DNA of 64,000 nt from an uncultured Bacteroides sp. (GTDB taxonomy: Bacteria; Bacteroidota; Bacteroidia; Bacteroidales; Bacteroidaceae): assembly GCA_948847595.1 (NCBI GenBank), contig CAQOGY010000006.1, positions 1 to 64,000 on the forward strand, read 5' to 3'. A program made the position numbers and the translations under genes. Positions 10,138 to 17,461 of the stretch are shown piece by piece (positions within the stretch are counted from its first letter, which is position 1; each line of letters opens with the position of its first letter). Under the pieces are notes generated by a model. The model was not told the DNA's origin. It saw only the letters and a program-made list of their open reading frames with translations, and made no database searches.

Positions 10138-10868
10138 TTCTTCTTTTTTAAGTCAGTTTTTATTCGGGCAGCAGCACTGGCGAATGCTCCTTTCTCTGCC
10201 TGTATCTTACCAGCAAGTTCTCCGGCTTCTTTTCGTTGATTTGTCTTTAAATAACAGCAAAGCAGTAACCACTCTGTTTCTTCTTGATAATCGGTACTTT
10301 TTGTATGCAAAAGAATAGTCGTTGCATCCTCTGCTTTCTCTTGTTCCAACAAGGCGACAGCTATAAATAATGAGGTGTAATCGGGCAACGCGTCAATAGT
10401 CTTTTCTTGTCGGTTACGATTATACCAGTCGGTAATATCTTTATATTTGCCTTGTTCGTACCATTCGGTCAATAACGCATTCGTGACAGCGTTTTCTTTA
10501 GTCAATTCATTGCCACCGCGTGCACGTTCGAGCACAGGTATAGAATGATAAATTAAGTAAAGTTCTTGCGGGCTATACAAAGGCTGGTTACCAAGCCATC
10601 CCCCCATTCCCAACAAAAGAATGATACAGGCTGCCGCAATCCAACGAATTCTTTTTCTATTGTTCGTATGCGCAATGTTGGTAAGTGCCATTCGGGCTTT
10701 TTTTTCATTGCTTATTAATGTACCTTCCAACAATAAGTACCGGATGGCAACTTGTTCTTTCAGTTCTTTGTCCTTTCTCATGGAAAGGACGAATTGTTCC
10801 CGTTCGTCAGTTGTCATTTCGTTTTGTATGAAACGATCTATTTGTTGTTCTGATATTGTTCTGTCCAT
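10128..10868 (-). CDS. one-pass membrane anti-sigma-like protein
   Basis: The ATG at 10866-10868 is chosen because it follows the sigma gene by 10 bp and begins a typical anti-sigma N-terminus (MDRTISEQQIDRFIQNEMT); the frame is open further upstream only because it overlaps the sigma gene. The 246-aa protein has a cytoplasmic helical domain (1-73), one transmembrane helix (about 75-92) and an extracytoplasmic helical, TPR-like domain (about 100-246). There is no HCC zinc motif and no FecR domain. Gene order and topology indicate control of the upstream sigma factor; direct binding is inferred. Its outer domain would be reachable by the two exported proteases of the same operon. Confidence 0.78.
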   Translation of the reverse strand: MDRTISEQQIDRFIQNEMTTDEREQFVLSMRKDKELKEQVAIRYLLLEGTLISNEKKARMALTNIAHTNNRKRIRWIAAACIILLLGMGGWLGNQPLYSPQELYLIYHSIPVLERARGGNELTKENAVTNALLTEWYEQGKYKDITDWYNRNRQEKTIDALPDYTSLFIAVALLEQEKAEDATTILLHTKSTDYQEETEWLLLCCYLKTNQRKEAGELAGKIQAEKGAFASAAARIKTDLKKKKWF

Positions 10869-10878
10869 AACTTTTCTT

Positions 10879-11445
10879 TTAACGTTTCCAATTAATACCT
10901 TTTTCCGCCAATCTTCTTTTAAGTTCGAAAGCGAATCGGCGCAAACATGAGCTTTTTTTATTCTTGGCAACCTGTTCGGTTTTATAGTTCATTTGTTTGG
11001 CAATATCTACCATTTTCAGACGTTCCCAATAATAAAGTTTCAAAACTTGTCCACAGTCATCTTCCGCTTTTTCAATCAGTTGACTGACTACCTCTTGTGC
11101 TTCTGCCCACTCTTCCATGTAATCATTTTGTTCGAACCATTCGGAAGATAGATTTTCGATAGGCATATATTCAATGTGGTGTTTATTCAGATATTTGCAT
11201 ATCTGATGCTTTCCGATTTCGAACAGATAAGTTTTTAAGGAGCTTCCTTTCTCAACATATTTTCCATCCTGAACATTTTGGCACATACTCATGAAGCTTT
11301 CTTGATATATATCAGCAGCCGTTTCCTCTCCAATCGGATAATTTTTCAAAGCAAATGAGATGAAAGACGGCTTATACAAATTATATAGGTAATCTATTTC
11401 CCTGTTATGTTTGAATAGTCCGGTCAGCCAATATATTTTCTTCAT
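10879..11445 (-). CDS. ECF-type RNA polymerase sigma factor
   Basis: A 188-aa sigma factor with region 2 (about residues 18-90, including ADIYQESFMSM) and a region 4 helix-turn-helix (about 135-180, including LKLYYWERLKMVDIAKQM). There is no region 3 and no C-terminal extension. It lies 15 bp downstream of the caspase gene and 10 bp upstream of the anti-sigma-like gene, so all four genes are probably one transcript. The target promoters cannot be read off directly; candidates are the repeated sequence blocks upstream of the operon (12409-12494 and 13172-13260). Confidence 0.9.
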   Translation of the reverse strand: MKKIYWLTGLFKHNREIDYLYNLYKPSFISFALKNYPIGEETAADIYQESFMSMCQNVQDGKYVEKGSSLKTYLFEIGKHQICKYLNKHHIEYMPIENLSSEWFEQNDYMEEWAEAQEVVSQLIEKAEDDCGQVLKLYYWERLKMVDIAKQMNYKTEQVAKNKKSSCLRRFAFELKRRLAEKGINWKR

Positions 11446-11460
11446 TTTTCATCTTTTATT

Positions 11461-12369
11461 TTATCGGTATATTTGAAATGGGATGTTTTCGTCACTACAT
11501 TCCATATATACAGTTTGTTTTCTGCTTTTATGGAATCCGGTCAGTTGATTCACCTTCTTTTGCAATGCTTCCATAAATCCTGCAACAGAACTGAAGTTTT
11601 CGGGAGAGCGGAGTAATGTATAAAAAGCATATGTCAGCATACCGTAAAATTGCTTTTGTGTTTGGCTATAATATTCGTAATTGATTTCATTTGCCAGACA
11701 AGCGCTAAAAACAAAAGCGGGAGAAAGACCCTTAATCGGTTTTAGTTTCAGGCTCAATTCCTGATGAATGCCGGGTTTAGGAGTATATCCTTCGGGGGCA
11801 AAAATAGCGGATGCTCCACGGATATAATCATTTACTCCGTTATCACGGTTCCCTGTTCCGCTGTGGCAGGCATCCAGTACCACTGTTACCTGTCCTTTGT
11901 CGCCTGCTTTTTTTCTTAGTTTGTTTATCCATATACCCAATTCGTCGTCTCGCAAGTGATTCTCGCCTTCATACTTTCCCGGAATATACCAATAACCGGC
12001 ATCATATAGAACGAGTGACTCGTCTAATCCGTCTTCTTCATCTCCGTTGTCATCCATCATTTGTTGTCCATGACAAGAAAAGTGCAAATAAATGAAGTCA
12101 CCATAAACTGTCTGTTCCCAGCATTGTTGAAAAGCAGCGGTTACAGCTTTCTTGGTAGCTTGCGCGTTTGATAGTACTTTAATATTGCGGGATTGATATT
12201 GATTATTCAATAGCAGTTCAGTCACTAACCCTTTGTCATTGTCAGCATGTATTTTTTCCCAACCACTGATAATCGGATATGTTCCTATACTTATTATCAA
12301 GGCTCTGTTTGTTTGTGCCAATACGAAGGCAGATATAGTCAAACAATATAAAAACAGTCTATATCTCAT
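11461..12369 (-). CDS. exported caspase-family (C14, metacaspase-like) protease
   Basis: A 302-aa protein starting at the ATG at 12367-12369, which gives a good signal peptide (MRYRLFLYCLTISAFVLAQ); the frame continues 42 codons upstream but that part overlaps a repeated non-coding block. The p20-like caspase fold is clear: beta-strand RALIISIGTYP, catalytic His at residue 100 in HFSCHGQQ, and catalytic Cys at 168 in VLDACHSGTG. An acidic DDNGDEEDGLDE loop after the histidine resembles metacaspases and may bind calcium. No extra domain is present. It is the first gene of the operon with the ECF sigma factor, anti-sigma-like protein and TPR-CHAT protease. The Sec signal argues for a periplasmic role rather than the usual cytoplasmic cell-death role of such proteases. 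Substrate unknown. Confidence 0.88.
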   Translation of the reverse strand: MRYRLFLYCLTISAFVLAQTNRALIISIGTYPIISGWEKIHADNDKGLVTELLLNNQYQSRNIKVLSNAQATKKAVTAAFQQCWEQTVYGDFIYLHFSCHGQQMMDDNGDEEDGLDESLVLYDAGYWYIPGKYEGENHLRDDELGIWINKLRKKAGDKGQVTVVLDACHSGTGNRDNGVNDYIRGASAIFAPEGYTPKPGIHQELSLKLKPIKGLSPAFVFSACLANEINYEYYSQTQKQFYGMLTYAFYTLLRSPENFSSVAGFMEALQKKVNQLTGFHKSRKQTVYMECSDENIPFQIYR

Positions 12370-12391
12370 AGTTCTTTTTGTAATATCTATG

Positions 12392-12399
12392 CAAAAATA
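12392..12399 (-). promoter_or_regulatory. predicted -7 box for the caspase operon
   Basis: Minus strand TATTTTTG matches TAnnTTTG, 23 bp upstream of the caspase ATG. It would give a very short leader. A second, sigma-specific promoter in the repeat block just upstream is possible. Confidence 0.4.
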
Positions 12400-12408
12400 G
12401 ATTATTTT

Positions 12409-12494
12409 TTTTAATTCCTGCCTGTTGCCTTTCCACTTTTTCCAGTATAAAGAGAAAAAAGCAAACTTGTTTTTTGCGAGATGTGTAATTAACA
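12409..12494. repeat. imperfect direct repeat, copy 1
   Basis: This block aligns over about 85 bp with 13172-13260 in the same orientation. The strongest core is GTATAAAGAGAAAAAA (12445-12460 and 13213-13228), followed about 40 bp later by GTAATTAA in both copies. Copy 1 sits directly upstream of the caspase operon, so it may carry regulatory sites. Both copies could also encode similar short peptides on the minus strand. Confidence 0.75.
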
Positions 12495-12498
12495 AGAT

Positions 12499-12663
12499 AA
12501 AACTAATCGCTATCTACATAGCAAAAAAACATCTATCATATCTATCATGATTTCCGGTAATTTATTGTATTTCAGATTAATAGGCATGATGGACAAGTCA
12601 TAAAAAAGGTATCTATCATCATTGCGCCATCAAAAATAGGGTATCTATCATACCATAAATCCC
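12499..12663. repeat. foldback element, left arm
   Basis: This arm of about 165 bp aligns, as an imperfect inverted repeat, with 12976-13140. The best matching segment is AAAAAAGGTATCTATCAT (12602-12619), complementary to 13018-13035. Other matches are ACATAG before an A-tract and the A-tract followed by ATCTATCAT at each outer end. No ORF, tRNA or known RNA family was recognised in it. Confidence 0.75.
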
Positions 12664-13105
12664 TGAAATAAGGGCTGATTCACCATAAAAAGGCGCACTT
12701 TTGTTGCAATGAAGCAGATAAATCCATCTATTCATGCCTGAATTATCCTGTTAGGATAACGGAACATCTTGAGCCCGCATATGTGGGCTCTATATCCCAC
12801 GTATGCGGGATGTGCGGCACACACTTGTGGGCTATATAGCACACAGATGTGGGATATAAAAATATCTTCGCCCTAAATGGATTATTAAGGTATCAAATAC
12901 TGATTATCATGCAAATAAACTTGCATTCACCTACCATTTAATGCTTGATTTTCCTATAGGATACAGTAAAACAGCCTGGGATAGGTATGATAGATGCATT
13001 GTTTTAATGGTAAAATCATGATAGATACCTTTTTTAGAACTTATCTATCATGATTATCTATCTAATAAACAGTGAATTATGAGAAACAATGAAAGTATGA
13101 TAGAT
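12531..13105. repeat. cluster of eight ATCTATCAT 9-mers
   Basis: Exact copies on the plus strand start at 12531, 12540, 12611, 12643 and 13043. Inverted copies (ATGATAGAT) lie at 12987-12995, 13018-13026 and 13097-13105. The first two are in perfect tandem. Several are preceded by GGT or an A-tract. Eight exact 9-mers in under 600 bp is far above chance. They are partly explained by the inverted repeat, but the tandem pair and the extra copies are not. Confidence 0.8.
12772..12855. repeat. 22-nt-period palindrome array A
   Basis: Four 18-nt imperfect palindromes begin at 12772, 12794, 12816 and 12838, each separated by 4 nt (CTAT, GTGC, ATAT). The first is AGCCCGCATATGTGGGCT and the second ATCCCACGTATGCGGGAT. 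The core is a CCC/GGG-flanked CATATG-like centre. The array lies in the loop of the foldback element. No gene overlaps it. Confidence 0.85.
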
Positions 13106-13140
13106 ATTTTTTTTCACTATGTAAAAGATGGAAATGTTTT
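12976..13140. repeat. foldback element, right arm
   Basis: Imperfect inverted counterpart of 12499-12663. With a loop of about 310 nt between the arms the whole element spans about 640 bp of DNA without a gene. Confidence 0.75.
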
Positions 13141-13171
13141 TGGCAATTCAATATGATTACGTGTACCAAGC

Positions 13172-13260
13172 AATTTTTTTCATTCTCCTCTGTTACCTTT
13201 TCCCTTTTTCTTGTATAAAGAGAAAAAACAAACCTTGTTTTGGCAGGGTGCGTAATTAAT
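13172..13260. repeat. imperfect direct repeat, copy 2
   Basis: Second copy of the block at 12409-12494, in the same orientation. It lies 110-200 bp upstream of the rightward gene at 13372 and just outside the right foldback arm, so the two copies bracket the foldback element. Confidence 0.75.
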
Positions 13261-13280
13261 AGTTGTGATGATGTTTCGAA

Positions 13281-13313
13281 ACAAGGTTCATTGATTTTCA
13301 TCAACAACCTTGT
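13281..13313. promoter_or_regulatory. nested hairpin or operator upstream of the 13372 gene
   Basis: Outer arms ACAAGGTT (13281-13288) and AACCTTGT (13306-13313) enclose inner arms TTGAT (13291-13295) and ATCAA (13300-13304), giving a nearly continuous 13-bp dyad. There is no T-tract, so it is not a typical terminator. It ends 30 bp before the predicted -7 box at 13343, a position suited to a repressor or activator site. Confidence 0.45.
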
Positions 13314-13342
13314 GCCGGATAGCGCACAACTGTTATTTAACT

Positions 13343-13350
13343 TATTTTTG
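13343..13350 (+). promoter_or_regulatory. predicted -7 box for the 13372-18361 operon
   Basis: TATTTTTG matches TAnnTTTG and lies 21 bp before the ATG at 13372. Confidence 0.5.
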
Positions 13351-13371
13351 TCCGACATAAGTACATAAAAC

Positions 13372-13971
13372 ATGAGTGATAAACTAAGTATATCTTATCA
13401 TACAGCAAAAAGAATCTTATTGGAGCTATTGGAAAATAATGATTTTTCAACGGATGAGGATATTTTGAAGATTTTAGGTTCGGTAGTACAAAAAGAGATT
13501 AATAATGAAACAAACAATGATAAGGAAGAAATGAGCCGGATTATTATAGACAAGAACGGGCACATATTTTTGCCTGACTACTCTCCTATGGAAGTAAAGA
13601 TGCCATATCTGCCGAAAACCGTATTTCTTTTTTTCTTAATACATAAAGAAGGTGTCGAATTTAAAAGTATGTACAACTATATGCATGAATTGTATGAAAT
13701 CTATCAAATAGTAGCACTAGAGAAAAATACGGAAGCCGGCAAGATAAGGCGCAGTCTTGAAAATTTGGTGGAACCTGTCAATAATAGAATCTACGAAACA
13801 TGCTCCATCATCCGTCGAAGTCTTGCGAACGTAGTTCCTGAATCATTGATGGAAATATATTGTATTACGGGGAGACGAGGGGAAAAGCATCAGATCAATG
13901 TCGACCGCTCATTAATAAAAGTGGAGAATGGAAAACTAAAAGAGATGTTTGATATGAAAAATGATTTATAA
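13372..13971 (+). CDS. conserved Bacteroidetes protein of unknown function
   Basis: A 199-aa soluble protein without signal peptide. The central part (about residues 80-190), with YLPKTVFLFFLIHKEGVEF, then a region rich in basic and acidic residues and YCITGRRGEKHQINV near the end, resembles a domain I have seen in other Bacteroidetes hypothetical proteins; I cannot name its function. The N-terminal 55 residues are helical and charged. The pattern is compatible with a small DNA-binding or regulatory protein (inference only). It is the first gene of a rightward operon, its stop codon overlapping the next possible start (TAATG at 13969-13973), and is divergent from the caspase/sigma/CHAT operon. 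Its codons are visibly AT-rich. Confidence 0.7.
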   Translation: MSDKLSISYHTAKRILLELLENNDFSTDEDILKILGSVVQKEINNETNNDKEEMSRIIIDKNGHIFLPDYSPMEVKMPYLPKTVFLFFLIHKEGVEFKSMYNYMHELYEIYQIVALEKNTEAGKIRRSLENLVEPVNNRIYETCSIIRRSLANVVPESLMEIYCITGRRGEKHQINVDRSLIKVENGKLKEMFDMKNDL

Positions 13972-14009
13972 TGCGGAATAAACTAAATGTTACACTAAAA
14001 ATAATAACA

Positions 14010-15362
14010 ATGAAAACATTGGATAAACTGTTTGTAAAAGGCAAAATCAGCCATAAGAAAGCAACCCTTCTTTTAGGAGTAGTTTGCGGTACTTTATTAG
14101 TATCTTCCTGTGGTGGAAGCATGATCAAGAAAGAAAAAGGAAATGATTGGACAGTAATGAAACTTAAAGGTCAAGTAAAAAAAATGACAGAAAAGAAATC
14201 GTCCTTTGATATTTCTTCACTTTATACCTTTAATGAAAAAGGTTATTTTAATGAGAAGGGACAAATTTCAACTTGGCCCGCTAATAAAACTGTAATAACA
14301 GAACGGTATGAATATGATGCTGATGGCAAACTCTCTTGCATTAGTTTTTTTAGTAATATGTCAGGTGATTTGCAGAGTAAACAGATCTACAAAGATGGTT
14401 TACTTACAGAAGAGCAGAAGTATGCTGCCGATTATCCAGAGAGTAAACTTAGTAGCACAAAATATTATGCTTATGACAAAAAAGGTTTACTTTCTAAAAG
14501 TTGGACAGATCAAAATGAACAGAATCGTGCAGAATATGAATGTGACCGGGCGGGAAATATTATAAAGCTCATTGGTTATTCGATGGATAAGGTATATGAA
14601 ACTTGTAAGACGGGCTATGAATACGATAATCACGGAAATATAACAAAACATGAGATATATTATCGGGAAAGGAAAGATGATCCGGGAGAAAAAGATGGTA
14701 TGCTTGATTATGTTGAAGAATATAAATACGATGATAATAGCCGTTTATTGGAACGGAACAATATCATTTATCGATATAATAGCGGAAAAAAAGAAAATGA
14801 AATCAGTCAAAAACAATCTTATACATATAAGTATGATGAACAAGATAATGTAGTAGAAATGTCATGCCTGACGTATGGCTATAGGGACGGAAAAGAACAG
14901 GAACCCGGTTCTCCGGCAATTACTACTTACATATATACTTATGATAAACATGGAAACTGGACTTCACGGGAGACACAATATAACGGAAGAAAACAAGATA
15001 TGGTATCCCGTACGTATACGTATTATGGAGAAGCTGAGCCTAAATTTACAATGGAAGATTTGGTCGGTGCATGGGACTATTATTCCGAACCTACGAACAA
15101 AATTGAAATGGTGTTCAAAAGGGACGGAACACTGATTGACTATATTGATTTTCATTCCACAGGAACTTATAAATTCAATCCGGAAGGTACAGTAATAACA
15201 ATGCAATTTACATATGATGATGGAGAAGAATCACAGACTTCCAAGCCTATGGATTTTCAGATTCAAGAATATACCGGAGATCGATTGATACTAAAAAGTG
15301 GTGAAACTCTTCTTTATTATGACAGAAAAACAAAAAGCGAAAATTATAATGGTAAATACTAA
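14010..15362 (+). CDS. lipoprotein with YD-type repeats and a lipocalin-like C-terminus
   Basis: The ATG at 14010 is preferred because it starts a lipoprotein signal ending in LLVSSC near residue 36; an in-frame ATG at 13971 overlaps the previous stop and would add 13 residues. The mature protein has about seven repeats with the pattern Y-x-Y-D-x-x-G (YEYDADGKL, YAYDKKGLL, YEYDNHGNI, YTYDKHGNW and others) over about residues 90-345, like short RHS/YD beta-repeats but without the toxin or core domains of true Rhs proteins. The last about 90 residues (LVGAWDYY onward) look like a lipocalin-type beta-barrel. Function unknown; probably envelope-anchored. Confidence 0.75.
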   Translation: MKTLDKLFVKGKISHKKATLLLGVVCGTLLVSSCGGSMIKKEKGNDWTVMKLKGQVKKMTEKKSSFDISSLYTFNEKGYFNEKGQISTWPANKTVITERYEYDADGKLSCISFFSNMSGDLQSKQIYKDGLLTEEQKYAADYPESKLSSTKYYAYDKKGLLSKSWTDQNEQNRAEYECDRAGNIIKLIGYSMDKVYETCKTGYEYDNHGNITKHEIYYRERKDDPGEKDGMLDYVEEYKYDDNSRLLERNNIIYRYNSGKKENEISQKQSYTYKYDEQDNVVEMSCLTYGYRDGKEQEPGSPAITTYIYTYDKHGNWTSRETQYNGRKQDMVSRTYTYYGEAEPKFTMEDLVGAWDYYSEPTNKIEMVFKRDGTLIDYIDFHSTGTYKFNPEGTVITMQFTYDDGEESQTSKPMDFQIQEYTGDRLILKSGETLLYYDRKTKSENYNGKY

Positions 15363-15381
15363 CAATTTAACAACTATAGTG

Positions 15382-15963
15382 ATGAAAACAACAAAAAATT
15401 ATTTGATTTTCGGAGTGTTAACCTTATGCTCCTTGTTCTTTTTGGCAGGATGTGATTCTGATGGAAAACTGCGTGAAAGTTTGAATGAATATGTTAATAT
15501 GAATCATAGTCAGTTCTTTCTTACCGGAAAGTTTGTCTTCGACGAAAATGTTACAGATATGAATCTTGGTAAAATTACTATTGATATGTTAAGCAGCCTA
15601 CGGGATGAAGGACTTATCACATATACAGTTTTGGAAAGTCAAGGTTCAATTCATGAAGTTGATGTAAAATTAACAGAAGAAGGGATGAAATATGCAGAAA
15701 AAGCAGAAGGAAATGTATATTCAGTACGTTTACATACAGAGAAAGTCGATAAGATATTGGAAAAAGAATTCAATGAAGACACAGGTACAGGAATATGCTA
15801 TTATTCTACCGTATATGATAAAGTTACTCCTTTTGGAAAAATCATGATGGGAACTAAATCCGGCGATGTATCCCAGAAGAAAATCGATAGAAGAGTAAAG
15901 AAGATTGATGGAGTATGGCAAGCTGAATGGCCATCTTGGAAAGCACCGAAAGAGAAAAAGTAA
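15382..15963 (+). CDS. lipoprotein of unknown function
   Basis: The ATG at 15382 is chosen because it gives a standard lipoprotein signal (MKTTKNYLIFGVLTLC, lipobox FLAGC); an earlier in-frame start at 15298 would overlap the previous gene. The 193-aa product has no recognised domain. Residues from about 55 on include a segment (GKITIDMLSSLRDEGLITY) that reads like a winged-helix-type fold, but there is no further support for this. It lies 19 bp after the YD-repeat lipoprotein and 14 bp before the next gene, so it belongs to the same operon. Confidence 0.7.
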   Translation: MKTTKNYLIFGVLTLCSLFFLAGCDSDGKLRESLNEYVNMNHSQFFLTGKFVFDENVTDMNLGKITIDMLSSLRDEGLITYTVLESQGSIHEVDVKLTEEGMKYAEKAEGNVYSVRLHTEKVDKILEKEFNEDTGTGICYYSTVYDKVTPFGKIMMGTKSGDVSQKKIDRRVKKIDGVWQAEWPSWKAPKEKK

Positions 15964-15977
15964 ATATATAGAATAAT

Positions 15978-17444
15978 ATGAAGAAAATATTCTTTTTATT
16001 TTTGATGATAGCTACCTTGTTGAAAGTACAAGCACAGGGAAGCTCTCCTGTAGGGGTATATGAAGGAAAAGATAAAGTGTTAGGAATGACTCGTTTGGGG
16101 TATCTTGAAATTAATCTTGATGAGCCTTTGGTGCCAGACTTTTCACAACAATTTGTGAAGGGTCAGAATCATAAGTTTATGCTTCTACCTGATAATTACC
16201 AAAAAAAGCCTTCTACCCATTTTAAAGGACAAAAGGCTACAGGGTTTATAAAATTTCAGAATAGAATGTTACTTGTCAATTCCGAGGTTTGTAAATTAAG
16301 TAATCCTTCTGAAGGTGATAACTGTTGGACATTAGACTGGGAAAACGAAATGGGACAAAAAGGAAAATGTACTTTATATGCTCCTACTGACTCTACGTTG
16401 CTTTTTATTGGACTAGGTTCATTTGATAAGTCAATAGGCCCTGACAGTTTACTGTTTGCCCTCAACAAAGAAGAGAGTTCGGTAGCCGGTAAAAGGTCAT
16501 ATCTCACCCGCAAACCTCGTCCTCAAAAAGAGGAAGAATCCGGTAATCCCTCTAATTCTCCTGAGGCTTCTGATTCTTCCAGGCCATCTTCCCAAATACC
16601 CGATAATGTACCTGAAGCATTACGGAAGTATAAACCTTCCGTGCCGACAACTAAAAAAGTTCCGGCTACCAATTCGGGCTATATTAAAGGCACATGGGTA
16701 GGAAAACTTACCGATGGAAGCGTTATTTCCATCACATTGAATTCTGCTGCCAAAAGCATCAGCTATTATGGACATAAATACTATGGACTTATTAAAACGG
16801 ATGGGCCGACTTTCATAGAGGAAGGGGTAGTTGCTGTTCAGAAAATAGGAGATGCTATGTATGGACTATACACTCGTCCATTAAGTACAGATGTATCTGA
16901 TATTCATTATTCCATTGTGGCTGGTTATCTGAAAGATATACTGTTTTTCCCGACTTCTGCTACTCCGGCAAAAAATGTAATGGGTCGTCCGGCACCTATG
17001 CCGGTGTCGATATACTGTATGCCGCCATTGCCGCATTTTATTCCGATGTGTTCAACGGGAAAAGAAGTGAAAAATTTCCCTCTAAACTTTTATCAGAAGG
17101 GATATTATAAAAACAGAGAAGGGGAAGCTGTATTATGTTATGGAATTATATTTACTTCCTTTAATATGGGAAGCCGTACAGATGAAGATATTATTCTGGA
17201 AGCCTATCCTGACATACATGGTGTTGATAAAAAGAATGTCAGAATAAAATATAAGTGTGGCAGAACGGATAATGTTTATACGGCGGTCTTGGTATATAAT
17301 CATCAAAAAACAGAATATAAGGTTACTCAAGTGAAGATGGTAAAATCAGAAAGTAAATACCCCGATGCAAATGACTGTTATTTACAGAATGGTATCATTG
17401 GATGCGTGGGACTTTTGGAAGTAGTGATAGAATATAAACGATAA
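15978..17444 (+). CDS. secreted protein of unknown function
   Basis: A 488-aa protein with a Sec signal peptide (MKKIFFLFLMIATLLKVQAQ). Residues 24-175 and 230-330 look like two beta-rich modules; both contain a short GxYxG or GTWVGKL start followed by strands, suggesting related folds. A proline/serine-rich linker (about 180-225) separates them. The C-terminal part (about 350-488) is also beta-rich, with several cysteines. No catalytic motif is recognised. It is in an operon with two lipoproteins upstream and a membrane protein 17 bp downstream. Confidence 0.7.
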   Translation: MKKIFFLFLMIATLLKVQAQGSSPVGVYEGKDKVLGMTRLGYLEINLDEPLVPDFSQQFVKGQNHKFMLLPDNYQKKPSTHFKGQKATGFIKFQNRMLLVNSEVCKLSNPSEGDNCWTLDWENEMGQKGKCTLYAPTDSTLLFIGLGSFDKSIGPDSLLFALNKEESSVAGKRSYLTRKPRPQKEEESGNPSNSPEASDSSRPSSQIPDNVPEALRKYKPSVPTTKKVPATNSGYIKGTWVGKLTDGSVISITLNSAAKSISYYGHKYYGLIKTDGPTFIEEGVVAVQKIGDAMYGLYTRPLSTDVSDIHYSIVAGYLKDILFFPTSATPAKNVMGRPAPMPVSIYCMPPLPHFIPMCSTGKEVKNFPLNFYQKGYYKNREGEAVLCYGIIFTSFNMGSRTDEDIILEAYPDIHGVDKKNVRIKYKCGRTDNVYTAVLVYNHQKTEYKVTQVKMVKSESKYPDANDCYLQNGIIGCVGLLEVVIEYKR

Positions 17445-17461
17445 TATAAAAATATATAGAC

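Noticed and set aside
11461..12495. Longer start for the caspase gene at 12495
   Set aside because: The extra 42 codons overlap the direct-repeat block and the predicted promoter, and would bury the signal peptide.
13077..13373. 98-aa minus-strand ORF over the second direct repeat
   Set aside because: Its only recognisable part is the repeated block itself; the rest runs through the right foldback arm and has no coding character. The repeat similarity is reported instead.
14010..15362. YD-repeat protein as an Rhs toxin
   Set aside because: No Rhs core, no C-terminal toxin domain and no immunity gene; the product is a lipoprotein of ordinary size.
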